From positions 2,235,559 through 2,299,558 of the forward strand of contig MEFY01000002.1 of the NCBI GenBank assembly GCA_001725325.1: a stretch of 64,000 nt of DNA. Reading direction: 5' to 3'. Below the pieces are notes generated by a model that did not search any database, was not told the DNA's origin, and worked only from the letters and a program-made list of their open reading frames with translations. Positions within the stretch are counted from its first letter, which is position 1; every line of letters begins with the position of its first letter. Made by a program: the position numbers and the translations under genes. Positions 53,021 through 64,000 of this stretch are shown piece by piece. This DNA is from Leifsonia sp. SCN 70-46 (GTDB taxonomy: Bacteria; Actinomycetota; Actinomycetes; Actinomycetales; Microbacteriaceae).

Positions 53021-54487
53021 ATGACAATCGTAACGACCGACAAGGCGCCCAAGCAGGTCGCAGTCAACGACATCGGATCTGCTGAAGACTTCCTCGCCGC
53101 GGTCGAGAAGACGCTGAAGTTCTTCAACGACGGAGACCTCATCGAGGGCACCGTCGTCAAGATCGACCGGGACGAGGTCCTCCTCGACGTCGGTTACAAG
53201 ACCGAGGGTGTCATCCCCTCCCGCGAGCTCTCCATCAAGCACGACGTGGACCCGACCGAGGTCGTCCAGGTCGGCGACACCGTCGAGGCCCTGGTTCTCC
53301 AGAAGGAGGACAAGGAGGGTCGTCTCATCCTGTCGAAGAAGCGTGCTCAGTACGAGCGCGCATGGGGCGACGTCGAGAAGATCAAGGACGCCGACGGCGT
53401 CGTCACGGGCTCGGTCATCGAGGTCGTCAAGGGCGGCCTCATCGTCGACATCGGCCTCCGCGGCTTCCTGCCGGCCTCGCTCATCGAGCTGCGCCGCGTC
53501 CGCGACCTCACGCCGTACCTCGGCCAGGAGATCGAGGCCAAGATCCTCGAGCTCGACAAGAACCGCAACAACGTCGTGCTGTCGCGCCGCGCCCTGCTCG
53601 AGCAGACGCAGAGCGAGTCGCGCACCACGTTCCTCAACAACCTCGCCAAGGGCCAGGTCCGCAAGGGCGTCGTCTCGTCGATCGTCAACTTCGGTGCGTT
53701 CGTCGACCTCGGCGGCGTCGACGGCCTCGTCCACGTCTCCGAGCTCTCGTGGAAGCACATCGAGCACGCGTCCGAGGTCGTGGAGGTCGGCCAGGAGGTC
53801 ACCGTCGAGATCCTCGAGGTCGACCTCGAGCGCGAGCGCGTGTCGCTCTCGCTCAAGGCGACGCAGGAGGACCCGTGGCAGGTCTTCGCCCGCACGCACG
53901 CCATCGGCCAGGTTGCTCCCGGAAAGGTCACGAAGCTCGTCCCCTTCGGCGCGTTCGTGCGCGTCGCGGAGGGCATCGAGGGCCTCGTGCACATCTCCGA
54001 GCTGTCGGGCAAGCACGTCGAGCTCGCCGAGCAGGTCGTGTCGGTCGGCGACGAGGTGTTCGTCAAGGTCATCGACATCGACCTCGAGCGCCGCCGCATC
54101 AGCCTCTCGCTGAAGCAGGCGAACGAGGGCGTCGACCCCGAGGGCACCGAGTTCGACCCCGCGCTGTACGGCATGCTCACGGAGTACGACGAGCAGGGCA
54201 ACTACAAGTACCCCGAGGGCTTCGACCCGGAGACCAACGAGTGGCGCGAGGGCTTCGAGACCCAGCGCGAGAAGTGGGAGCAGGACTACGCTGCGGCCCA
54301 GGCCCGTTGGGAGCAGCACAAGAAGCAGGTCGCCGCCGCCGCGCTGCAGGAGGACGCCATCACGTCCGCCGCCCCGGCCGGTGCGTCCTCCTTCTCGAGC
54401 GACGACTCGGGCTCCGGCTCGACCGGCACGCTCGCCGACGACGAGTCGCTCGCCGCGCTTCGCGAGAAGCTGTCGAACAACTCCTAG
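53021..54487 (+). CDS. rpsA: 30S ribosomal protein S1
   Basis: 488 residues from ATG 53021; the extra 12 codons upstream are leader. Four S1 RNA-binding domains are seen, roughly at 38-105, 122-187, 207-275 and 293-362; the latter two contain GAFVDLGGVDGLVHVSELSW and GAFVRVAEGIEGLVHISELS. The C-terminal 120 residues are charged and Ser/Asp-rich, as in actinobacterial S1. It recruits structured mRNA to the 30S subunit and helps with Shine-Dalgarno-dependent starts. A strong hairpin terminator follows. Confidence 0.97.
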   Translation: MTIVTTDKAPKQVAVNDIGSAEDFLAAVEKTLKFFNDGDLIEGTVVKIDRDEVLLDVGYKTEGVIPSRELSIKHDVDPTEVVQVGDTVEALVLQKEDKEGRLILSKKRAQYERAWGDVEKIKDADGVVTGSVIEVVKGGLIVDIGLRGFLPASLIELRRVRDLTPYLGQEIEAKILELDKNRNNVVLSRRALLEQTQSESRTTFLNNLAKGQVRKGVVSSIVNFGAFVDLGGVDGLVHVSELSWKHIEHASEVVEVGQEVTVEILEVDLERERVSLSLKATQEDPWQVFARTHAIGQVAPGKVTKLVPFGAFVRVAEGIEGLVHISELSGKHVELAEQVVSVGDEVFVKVIDIDLERRRISLSLKQANEGVDPEGTEFDPALYGMLTEYDEQGNYKYPEGFDPETNEWREGFETQREKWEQDYAAAQARWEQHKKQVAAAALQEDAITSAAPAGASSFSSDDSGSGSTGTLADDESLAALREKLSNNS

Positions 54488-54498
54488 TCAGTCCCCGT

Positions 54499-54536
54499 AC
54501 GAACGGCCGGTCCTCCTCGGAGGGCCGGCCGTTCGT
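54499..54536. terminator. bidirectional hairpin between rpsA and the DUF4126 gene
   Basis: Arms ACGAACGGCCGGTCCTCC (54499-54516) and GGAGGGCCGGCCGTTCGT (54519-54536) pair over 18 positions with one G-T pair. It lies 12 bases after the rpsA stop and 4 bases after the convergent DUF4126 stop. There is no T tract, as is usual for high-GC actinobacterial terminators. It probably ends both transcripts. Confidence 0.85.
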
Positions 54537-54539
54537 GCG

Positions 54540-55145
54540 TCAGCGCACGAGGGGCTCGAGATCCTTCGGGCGCCCCCGGCGGAAGCGCCGGAAGAGCAGC
54601 ACGAAGCTCACGATGACGCCCGCGAGGGCGAAGAGCACGAGCACCGGCAGCAGGATCGCGAGGATGCTCAGCACGACGGCGCCGACATCCTCTGCCGTGC
54701 TCACGACGGGTGCCGCGGTGCCGGCCGACGCGACGTTGGCCACCGGACGCGACACGGCCTTGCCGATGTGCGTCGCGAGTGCGAGCAGGATGCCCACGGC
54801 GATGGGCACCCACGCGTTCGAGGTGAAGAACTGGGCGGGGTCCTGCACGACCGCCGTACCCGAGCTCGACCCCGTTCCGAAGGCGATGCCGCCTGCGACG
54901 GGGCGCACGAAGAGCTGGATCCAGTCGTTGACCGAGTCGACGACGGGGATCTTGTCGGCGACCACCTCGATGACGAGCAGCACTCCGAGGATGACGAGCA
55001 CCCACGGGTTCGACAGCCACTGCCACTGCGCGGGCAGGTCGACGAAGTCGAGGAACCGCCCGGCGAGGCCGAGGATGAGGAGCGGGATGTAGGCGTTGAG
55101 CCCCGCGGCGACCGCGAGGCCAGCACCGGTGAGCACCTCGAACAT
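54540..55145 (-). CDS. DUF4126 family membrane protein
   Basis: 201 residues. N-terminal FEVLTGAGLAVAAGLNAYIPLLILGLAGR and WVLVILGVLLVIEVVADKIPVVDSVND are DUF4126 hallmarks. Four or five membrane helices are visible, ending with VLVLFALAGVIVSFVLLFRRFRRG and a basic tail. Function is unknown. Its promoter overlaps that of coaE in a 22-bp divergent gap. It converges on rpsA. Confidence 0.87.
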   Translation of the reverse strand: MFEVLTGAGLAVAAGLNAYIPLLILGLAGRFLDFVDLPAQWQWLSNPWVLVILGVLLVIEVVADKIPVVDSVNDWIQLFVRPVAGGIAFGTGSSSGTAVVQDPAQFFTSNAWVPIAVGILLALATHIGKAVSRPVANVASAGTAAPVVSTAEDVGAVVLSILAILLPVLVLFALAGVIVSFVLLFRRFRRGRPKDLEPLVR

Positions 55146-55151
55146 GGGCTG

Positions 55152-55161
55152 ACATTAGCAT
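55152..55161. promoter_or_regulatory. overlapping divergent leaderless promoters (DUF4126 / coaE)
   Basis: In the 22-bp gap between the two ATGs, TAGCAT (55156-55161) is six bases before the coaE ATG. On the minus strand TAATGT (55152-55157) is six bases before the DUF4126 ATG. The two -10 elements share two base pairs, so polymerase can occupy only one at a time. Confidence 0.55.
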
Positions 55162-55167
55162 TGGCGC

Positions 55168-55788
55168 ATGTATTTGATCGCCCTCACCGGCGGCATCGCC
55201 TCGGGCAAGTCGGTGGTCGCCGAGCGGCTCGCGAGCCGCGGCGCCGTGGTCGTCGACGCCGACGTGCTGGCCCGCAGGGTCGTCGAGCCCGGCACGCCCG
55301 GCCTCGCGCGCATCGCGGAGGAGTTCGGCCCCGAGGTCATCAACGACGACGGCACGCTCGACCGGGCCGCCCTCGGCGCCATCATCTTCGCCGACGCCGA
55401 CCGGCGCGCGGCGCTCAACGCGATAACCCACCCAGAGATCCAGCGGATGGGCAACGCCCTGTTCGCCGAGGTGACCGACCCCTACGCCGTGGGCGTCTAC
55501 GACGTGCCCCTGCTCGTCGAGGCCGTGCACGAGCGGCCCCGCAAGTACGACCTCGTCGTCGTCGTGCACGCCGACGCCGAGACGCGCCTGCGCCGCATGG
55601 TCGAGCTGCGGGGCATGACGCGCGAGGAGGCGACGCACCGCCTCAACTCCCAGGCCTCCGACGCCGAGCGGCTCGCGATAGCCGACGTCGTGATCGACAG
55701 CAACGGCACGCTCGAGCACACCCTCGAGCAGGCGGACGAGCTGTGGGAGATGGCCGCCGCGTCCGCTCGTAGCGAGCAGCCCGGCTAA
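55168..55788 (+). CDS. coaE: dephospho-CoA kinase
   Basis: 206 residues. P-loop [10 protein letters not shown] at the N-terminus, [14 protein letters not shown] and the central [10 protein letters not shown] segment match CoaE. It phosphorylates dephospho-CoA, the last CoA step, complementing coaBC earlier in the window. In M. tuberculosis coaE also follows rpsA, but there it carries an extra C-terminal domain which is absent here. The transcript looks leaderless. Confidence 0.96.
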   Translation: MYLIALTGGIASGKSVVAERLASRGAVVVDADVLARRVVEPGTPGLARIAEEFGPEVINDDGTLDRAALGAIIFADADRRAALNAITHPEIQRMGNALFAEVTDPYAVGVYDVPLLVEAVHERPRKYDLVVVVHADAETRLRRMVELRGMTREEATHRLNSQASDAERLAIADVVIDSNGTLEHTLEQADELWEMAAASARSEQPG

Positions 55789-55817
55789 GGTCGGTGGCCG
55801 TGCCTATGCTGAAAAGC
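55786..55817 (+). promoter_or_regulatory. uvrB promoter region
   Basis: TATGCT (55805-55810) is seven bases before ATG 55818, fitting a leaderless start. A second candidate, TAAGGT (55786-55791), begins with the coaE stop codon. I found no clear LexA (SOS) box of the GAACNNNNGTTC type here. Confidence 0.4.
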
Positions 55818-57890
55818 ATGGAGCCCACCCGATCAGTCCGACCGTTCAAGGTCGTGAGCGAGTACCTGCCGAGCGGCGACCAGCCCGCGGCGATCGCCGA
55901 GCTGGCCCAGCGCATCAACGCGGGGGAGACCGACGTCGTGCTGCTGGGTGCGACGGGCACCGGCAAGTCGGCGACCACGGCATGGCTCATCGAGCAGGTG
56001 CAGCGCCCTACGCTCGTGCTCTCGCACAACAAGACCCTCGCCGCGCAGCTGGCCAACGAGTTCCGCGACCTCATGCCCGACAACGCCGTCGAGTACTTCG
56101 TGTCGTACTACGACTACTACCAGCCCGAGGCGTACATCCCGCAGACAGACACCTTCATCGAGAAGGACTCGTCGATCAACGCGGAGGTCGAGCGCCTGCG
56201 CCACTCGACCACGAACTCGCTGCTCAGCCGGCGCGACACCGTGGTCGTCTCCACGGTCTCGTGCATCTACGGCCTGGGCGCCGCCGAGTCGTACCTCGAC
56301 GCCATGATCGCCCTGCAGGTCGGCATGCGCATCGACCGCGAGACGCTCATCCGCAAGTTCGTCTCGATGCAGTACCAGCGCAACGACTACGACTTCTCGC
56401 GCGGCACCTTCCGCGTGCGCGGCGACACCATCGAGATCATCCCCGTCTACGAGGAGCTCGCGATCCGCATCGAGATGTTCGGCGACGAGATCGAGGCGAT
56501 CTACGCGCTGCACCCGCTCACGGGCGACGTGGTCAAGACCATGGACGCCGTGTCGGTCTTCCCCGGCACGCACTACGCCGCGAGCCCGCTCACCATCCAG
56601 AAGGCGATCGTCTCCATCCAGGAGGAGCTCGCGGAGCGGCTGCAGGAGCTCGAGCGCCAGAGCAAGCTGCTCGAGGCGCAGCGCCTGCGCATGCGCACGA
56701 CGTTCGACATCGAGATGATGGAGCAGATCGGCTTCTGCAACGGCATCGAGAACTACTCCCGGCACATGGACGGTCGGCAGGCTGGCGAGGCGCCCAGCTG
56801 CCTGCTCGACTACTTCCCCGAAGACTTCCTCGTCGTCATCGACGAGTCGCACGTCACCGTGCCGCAGATCGGTGCGATGTACGAGGGGGATGCGTCGCGC
56901 AAGCGCACGCTCGTCGAGCACGGGTTCCGGCTGCCGAGCGCGCTCGACAACCGTCCGCTCAAGTGGGAGGAGTTCCTCGCCCGCGTGGGCCAGAAGGTCT
57001 ACCTCTCCGCGACCCCGGGCAAGTACGAGCTCGGCATCACCGACTCGATAGTCGAGCAGGTCATCCGCCCCACGGGCCTCATCGACCCCGCCATCGTGGT
57101 CAAGCCCTCGAAGGGCCAGATCGACGACCTGCTCGAGCAGATCCGCCTGCGCGTCGAGCGCGACGAGCGCGTGCTCGTCACGACCCTCACGAAGAAGATG
57201 GCCGAGGAGCTCACGGAGTTCCTGGGGGAGCACGGCGTGCGCGTGCGCTACCTGCACTCCGACGTCGACACCCTCCGCCGCGTCGAGCTCCTGACCGAGC
57301 TCAGGCAGGGCGTCTACGACGTGCTCGTGGGCATCAACCTCCTGCGCGAGGGCCTCGACCTCCCGGAGGTCTCGCTCGTCGCCATCCTCGATGCCGACAA
57401 GGAGGGCTTCCTGCGCTCGGGCACGTCGCTCATCCAGACGATCGGCCGCGCCGCCCGCAACGTCTCGGGCGAGGTGCACATGTACGCCGACGTCATGACC
57501 GACTCGATGGCGAAGGCCATCGAGGAGACCGACCGCCGCCGCGACAAGCAGATCGCCTACAACAAGGAGAAGGGCATCGACCCGCAGCCCCTGCGGAAGA
57601 AGATCGCCGACATCACCGACCAGATCATGCGCGAGGCGAGCGACACCGCCGCCGTGCTCGCGGGCAAGTCCGACGCGAGCCGCAAGCGCGCACCCACGCC
57701 CAACCTCAAGCGCGAGGGGCTGGCCGCCCAGGGCGGCAACAACCTGGAGGCGATCATCGCCGACCTCAACGAGCAGATGCTCGCCGCGGCGGCCGAGCTC
57801 AAGTTCGAGCTCGCGGGCCGTCTGCGCGACGAGGTCTCCGACCTCAAGAAGGAGCTGCGGCAGATGGAGCAGGCTGGGCACCTCAAGTAG
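55818..57890 (+). CDS. uvrB: excinuclease ABC subunit B
   Basis: 690 residues from ATG 55818 ([20 protein letters not shown]); GTG 55794 would add eight residues overlapping the promoter. Walker [13 protein letters not shown], the beta-hairpin [12 protein letters not shown], helicase motifs VIDESHV and [23 protein letters not shown] and the C-terminal UVR domain ([17 protein letters not shown]) are present. It verifies lesions with UvrA and recruits UvrC. All three nucleotide excision genes are consecutive here. Confidence 0.97.
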   Translation: MEPTRSVRPFKVVSEYLPSGDQPAAIAELAQRINAGETDVVLLGATGTGKSATTAWLIEQVQRPTLVLSHNKTLAAQLANEFRDLMPDNAVEYFVSYYDYYQPEAYIPQTDTFIEKDSSINAEVERLRHSTTNSLLSRRDTVVVSTVSCIYGLGAAESYLDAMIALQVGMRIDRETLIRKFVSMQYQRNDYDFSRGTFRVRGDTIEIIPVYEELAIRIEMFGDEIEAIYALHPLTGDVVKTMDAVSVFPGTHYAASPLTIQKAIVSIQEELAERLQELERQSKLLEAQRLRMRTTFDIEMMEQIGFCNGIENYSRHMDGRQAGEAPSCLLDYFPEDFLVVIDESHVTVPQIGAMYEGDASRKRTLVEHGFRLPSALDNRPLKWEEFLARVGQKVYLSATPGKYELGITDSIVEQVIRPTGLIDPAIVVKPSKGQIDDLLEQIRLRVERDERVLVTTLTKKMAEELTEFLGEHGVRVRYLHSDVDTLRRVELLTELRQGVYDVLVGINLLREGLDLPEVSLVAILDADKEGFLRSGTSLIQTIGRAARNVSGEVHMYADVMTDSMAKAIEETDRRRDKQIAYNKEKGIDPQPLRKKIADITDQIMREASDTAAVLAGKSDASRKRAPTPNLKREGLAAQGGNNLEAIIADLNEQMLAAAAELKFELAGRLRDEVSDLKKELRQMEQAGHLK

Positions 57891-57919
57891 CGAGACCCGG
57901 CGAATGTCGGTGGCTTCCG

Positions 57920-57923
57920 TAGA

Positions 57924-57925
<2 letters not shown>
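57920..57925 (+). promoter_or_regulatory. candidate -10 for uvrA
   Basis: TAGAAT lies seven bases before GTG 57933 and overlaps ATG 57924. If active, the GTG would be the true leaderless start. Confidence 0.4.
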
Positions 57926-60871
<2,946 letters not shown>

Positions 60872-60872
<1 letters not shown>

Positions 60873-62752
60873 TGGCCGCGACCGTCCCGTGGCGCCCGAA
60901 GGCGGGCGAGATCCCGCAGCAGCCGGGCGTCTACCGGTTCCGTGACGCCAACGCGCGCGTGCTCTACGTCGGCAAGGCGAAGAACCTCCGCCAGCGCCTG
61001 AGCAACTACTTCGCGCCGCTCGCGACGCTGCACGACCGCACCCGCAAGATGGTCATGACCGCCTCGTCCGTCGAGTGGACGGTGGTCGGCAACGACTTCG
61101 AGGCGCTGCAGCTCGAGTACACGTGGATCAAGGAGTTCGACCCGCCGTTCAACGTGCAGTACAAGGACGACAAGTCGTACCCGTACCTCGCGATCACGCT
61201 CGGCGACCCCGTTCCGCGTGTGCTCGTGACGCGCAACAAGGGCATCCCCAACGCCCGGTACTTCGGGCCATACAGCCGCGCATGGGCGATCCGCGAGACC
61301 GTCGACATCATGCTCAAGGCGTTCCCGATGCGCTCGTGCTCCGACTCGACCTACAAGCGCGCGCAGCAGACCGGCAGGCCCTGCCTGCTGGGCGACATCG
61401 GCAAGTGCGCCGCGCCGTGCGTCAAGCGCGTGACCCTCGAGGAGCACAAGTCGATAGCCCTCGACTTCGCGAGCTTCATGGGCGGCAACGACTCGCGCTA
61501 CATCGCCGCGATCACGAAGCGCATGAAGGATGCGGCCGCGACCCAGGACTACGAGTCCGCGGCCCGCTACCGCGACCAGCTGCAGGCGCTCGAGACCGCG
61601 CTCGCGAAGAACGTGGTGGTGCTCGACGAGGAGACCGACGCGGACATGTTCGGCATCGCCCACGACGAGCTCGCCGCCGCCGTGCAGCAGTTCGTCGTGC
61701 GCGGCGGCCGCATCCGCGGTGTGCGCAGCTGGGTCGTCGACAAGGAGCTCGACCTCGAGCTGCCCGAGCTCGTCGAGTCGGTGCTGCAGAACGCGTACGA
61801 GGATGCGACGCCCCCGCGCGACGTGTTCGTGCCCGCGCTGCCCGACGACACCCCGGAGCTCGAGCGCTGGCTGGGGGAGCTGCGCGGACCGGGCTCGCGC
61901 GTCAAGCTCGCCGTCGCCAAGCGCGGCGACAAGGCGGCGCTCGCCCTCACCGTCTCCCAGAACGCGCAGAACGCCCTCATGCTCTACAAGACCCGCCGCA
62001 GCGGCGACTTCGTCGCGCGGTCGCAGGCGCTCTCCGACATCCAGGAGGCTCTCGGCATGGACGAGGCGCCCCTGCGCATGGAGTGCTACGACGTGTCGCA
62101 CCTGAGCGGCACCAACATCGTCGCCTCGATGGTCGTCTTCGAAGACGGCCTGCCGCGCAAAGACCAGTACCGCCGCTTCAGCATCCCCGAGTCGACGGAC
62201 GACACCGAGTCGATCCACCAGGTGCTCACGCGCCGGCTCGCGTACCTGCGCGAGGAGCCCGCCCTCGCGGCCGTCGTCGACGACCCTGGCCAGGCCGACG
62301 AGAAGCGCCGCAAGAAGTTCGCCTACCCGCCGCAGCTGCTCATCGTCGACGGCGGGCAGCCGCAGGTCGCGGCGGCGAAGCGCGCGCTCGACGAGGCCGG
62401 GGTCACGGGCATCCAGCTCGCGGGGATCGCGAAGCGCCTCGAGGAGATCTGGCTGCCGGACTCCGACTTCCCGGTCATCCTGCCCCGCAACAGCGACGCG
62501 CTATTCCTCATCCAGCGTCTGCGCGACGAGGCGCACAGGTTCGCGATCAGCTACCAGCGGCAGAAGCGCAAGAACGACATCCAGTCGGTGCTCGGCGAGA
62601 TCCCCGGCCTCGGGCCGTCGCGCGTGCGCGAGCTGCTCAAGCACTTCGGCTCGGTCGCGCGCCTGCGCGGCGCGGACGCGGAGGCCGTCGCCGAGGTGCG
62701 GGGGATAGGCCCGCAGCTGGCCAGGGTCATCGTCGAGCGCATCCGGCAGTAG
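60872..62752 (+). CDS. uvrC: excinuclease ABC subunit C
   Basis: 626 residues from ATG 60872, whose A is the last base of the uvrA stop; the frame continues upstream only as a shadow of uvrA. The GIY-YIG nuclease starts [23 protein letters not shown]. Next come the four-Cys-like GKCAAPC segment, a UVR motif ([16 protein letters not shown]), the RNase H-like nuclease with [12 protein letters not shown] and IVDGGQPQV, and a C-terminal helix-hairpin-helix ([18 protein letters not shown]). It makes both incisions. Confidence 0.97.
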
Positions 62753-62763
62753 CCGCCGCCCGG

Positions 62764-62769
62764 TAGTCT
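62764..62769 (+). promoter_or_regulatory. candidate -10 for rapZ
   Basis: TAGTCT lies seven bases before the rapZ ATG (62777). The gap contains a run of six G, which could act as a weak ribosome binding site, so leaderless and led forms are both possible. Confidence 0.4.
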
Positions 62770-62776
62770 TGGGGGG

Positions 62777-63652
62777 ATGACCACCGAGACCCCGCAGCAG
62801 GAGATGCTCATCGTCACCGGCATGTCCGGTGCCGGGCGCTCCACGGTGGGCAACGCGCTTGAGGACCTCGGCTGGTACGTCGTCGACAACCTGCCGCCGC
62901 AGATGCTCGGCCCGCTCGTCGAGCTCGCGCAGCACGCCGGCAACTCGCTCCCGCGCATCGCCGCGGTGGTCGACGTGCGCGGCGGGGCCCTCTTCCAGGA
63001 CGTGCAGGCGAGCATCGACGCGCTGCGCGACTCCATAGTGCTGCGGCTGCTGTTCCTCGAGGCCACCGACGCCACGCTCGTGCGCCGCTTCGAGAACGTG
63101 CGCCGGCCGCATCCCCTGCAGGGCAACGGCACGACCCTCGACGGCATCGTCGCCGAGCGCGAGCGCCTCGCCGAGATCCGCGCGGCCGCCGACATCGTCG
63201 TCGACACGACCGACCTCAACATCCACCAGCTCGCGACCGACATCCGTGAGCAGTTCTCCACCGACGACGACGCGGGACTGCGCGTGACGATCGAGAGCTT
63301 CGGCTACAAGTACGGGCTGCCCGCCGACGCCGACCTCGTCGCCGACTGCCGGTTCTTGCCGAACCCGTTCTGGAACCCCGATCTCAAGGCGCTCAACGGG
63401 CTCGACGCGCCCGTGCGCGACTTCGTGCTCTCCCGCGAGGGCGCGCGCGAGTTCGTGGCCGACTACGCCCACGCCATGGAGCCCGTGTTCGCGGGCTTCC
63501 AGCGCGAGAACAAGCGCCACGCCACCATCGCGATCGGCTGCACGGGCGGCAAGCACCGCTCCGTCGCGATCGCCGAGGAGCTCGCCACGAGGCTCGGCTC
63601 CCTCCCGGGCGTGGTCGTGAACGTGAAGCACCGCGACCTGGGTCGCGAATAG
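62777..63652 (+). CDS. rapZ: RNase adapter / nucleotide-binding protein RapZ
   Basis: 291 residues. Walker [12 protein letters not shown] and the family segments [20 protein letters not shown] and [25 protein letters not shown] (in parts) are clear, as is the C-terminal [15 protein letters not shown]. coli RapZ senses an amino-sugar precursor and directs RNase E; the actinobacterial role is unsettled. It lies between uvrC and whiA as in M. tuberculosis, although the YvcK-like gene usually between rapZ and whiA is missing here. Confidence 0.93.
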   Translation: MTTETPQQEMLIVTGMSGAGRSTVGNALEDLGWYVVDNLPPQMLGPLVELAQHAGNSLPRIAAVVDVRGGALFQDVQASIDALRDSIVLRLLFLEATDATLVRRFENVRRPHPLQGNGTTLDGIVAERERLAEIRAAADIVVDTTDLNIHQLATDIREQFSTDDDAGLRVTIESFGYKYGLPADADLVADCRFLPNPFWNPDLKALNGLDAPVRDFVLSREGAREFVADYAHAMEPVFAGFQRENKRHATIAIGCTGGKHRSVAIAEELATRLGSLPGVVVNVKHRDLGRE

Positions 63653-63693
63653 CCGGCGACGGCACCACAGACAGACGAGAAGGAGGACCGCGC

Positions 63694-64000
63694 GTGGCAC
63701 TCACCGCCGAGGTCAAGGACGAGCTGGCGAGCATCCAGTCGGGCAAGACGACGCTGCGTGCGGCGGAGCTCGCGACGATCCTGAGGTTCTCGGGCGGCCT
63801 GCACGTCATCTCGGGGCGCATCGCCGTCGAGTCGGAGGTCGACACCGAGCAGCTCGCCCGCCGCGTGCGCAAGGACATCGCCGAGCTGTACGGCGTGCGT
63901 GCCGACGTCTCGGTCATCTCCGCGTCGGGCGTGCGCCGCACCCCGCACTACCTCGTGCGCGTGCTCGACGGCGGCGAGACCCTCGCGCGGCAGACGGGGC
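63694..64000 (+). CDS. whiA: DNA-binding protein WhiA (5' part)
   Basis: The first 102 codons are in the window, from GTG 63694 with a strong AAGGAGGA six bases upstream. MALTAEVKDELA, the homing-endonuclease-like segment TILRFSGGLHVISGRIAVESE and GVRRTPHYLVRV match WhiA. Family knowledge: a LAGLIDADG-like fold plus HTH, controlling sporulation in Streptomyces and division in other Gram-positives. The C-terminal HTH is outside the window. Confidence 0.95.
   Translation, partial: MALTAEVKDELASIQSGKTTLRAAELATILRFSGGLHVISGRIAVESEVDTEQLARRVRKDIAELYGVRADVSVISASGVRRTPHYLVRVLDGGETLARQTG

Noticed and set aside
55786-55817. LexA/SOS box before uvrB
   Set aside because: No palindrome resembling GAACNNNNGTTC or the mycobacterial TCGAAC box could be read in the region.

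Overview
The window is a gene-dense, high-GC segment of an actinobacterial chromosome, most likely from the family Microbacteriaceae. This rests on base composition and codon bias, actinobacterial signature genes (mIHF domain, PdtaR-type ANTAR regulator, WhiA, HGxxPAAW protein, Trp-associated membrane protein), a helicase-dead PriA, and gene order. No ribosomal RNA, insertion sequence, prophage or CRISPR array was seen. No gene-free stretch exceeds about 200 bases. Almost everything is on the plus strand; four single genes and one tRNA are on the minus strand.

Layout. 1-1353: 3' end of aroQ, then efp and nusB. 1414-4091: an SsuBAC-type ABC importer cassette inserted between nusB and the pyrimidine operon. 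4092-12626: pyrR-pyrB-pyrC-(Rv1382-like membrane protein)-carA-carB-pyrF, headed by a PyrR-binding RNA hairpin next to the pyrR ribosome binding site. 12623-21143: an mIHF-guanylate kinase fusion, rpoZ, coaBC, metK, priA, fmt, rsmB, rpe. 21140-21985: a divergent deaminase/FKBP pair whose start codons are 9 bp apart. 22082-30574: hisE-hisG-hisF-hisI-trpE-(Trp membrane protein)-HGxxPAAW-trpC-trpB-trpA-lgt. 30657-38362: gltB-gltD, pyk and a DUF1653 gene. 38352-43757: lipoprotein, tRNA-Leu(CAA), pdtaR, an SDR, a hotdog thioesterase, polA. 43868-49069: a sugar-alcohol PTS operon (DeoR repressor, 1-phosphofructokinase, EIIC, EIIB, EIIA, zinc dehydrogenase, HPr) behind a strong promoter carrying repeated operator motifs. 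49090-52917: a four-gene chain (DUF885 peptidase, thymidylate-synthase-like protein, DUF4166, TIGR01777 epimerase). 53021-64000: rpsA, DUF4126, coaE, uvrB-uvrA-uvrC, rapZ and the start of whiA.

The order resembles two blocks of the Mycobacterium tuberculosis map (pyr to rpe, and trpE to uvrA) joined through his genes, then followed by the uvrC-rapZ-whiA block. Most of the content is core metabolism: UMP synthesis, CoA, SAM, tryptophan and histidine synthesis, glutamate synthase, DNA repair and translation factors. Genes within operons typically overlap by ATGA or GTGA.

The least ordinary features are regulatory or architectural. Many genes have a TANNNT -10 hexamer exactly 6-7 nt before the start codon, which implies widespread leaderless mRNAs, and several -10 hexamers contain the stop codon of the upstream gene. 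Other points of note are the mIHF-Gmk fusion, the compact operator array of the PTS operon, and an atypical thymidylate-synthase homologue in an uncharacterised operon. I did not find a convincing new defence or mobile system.
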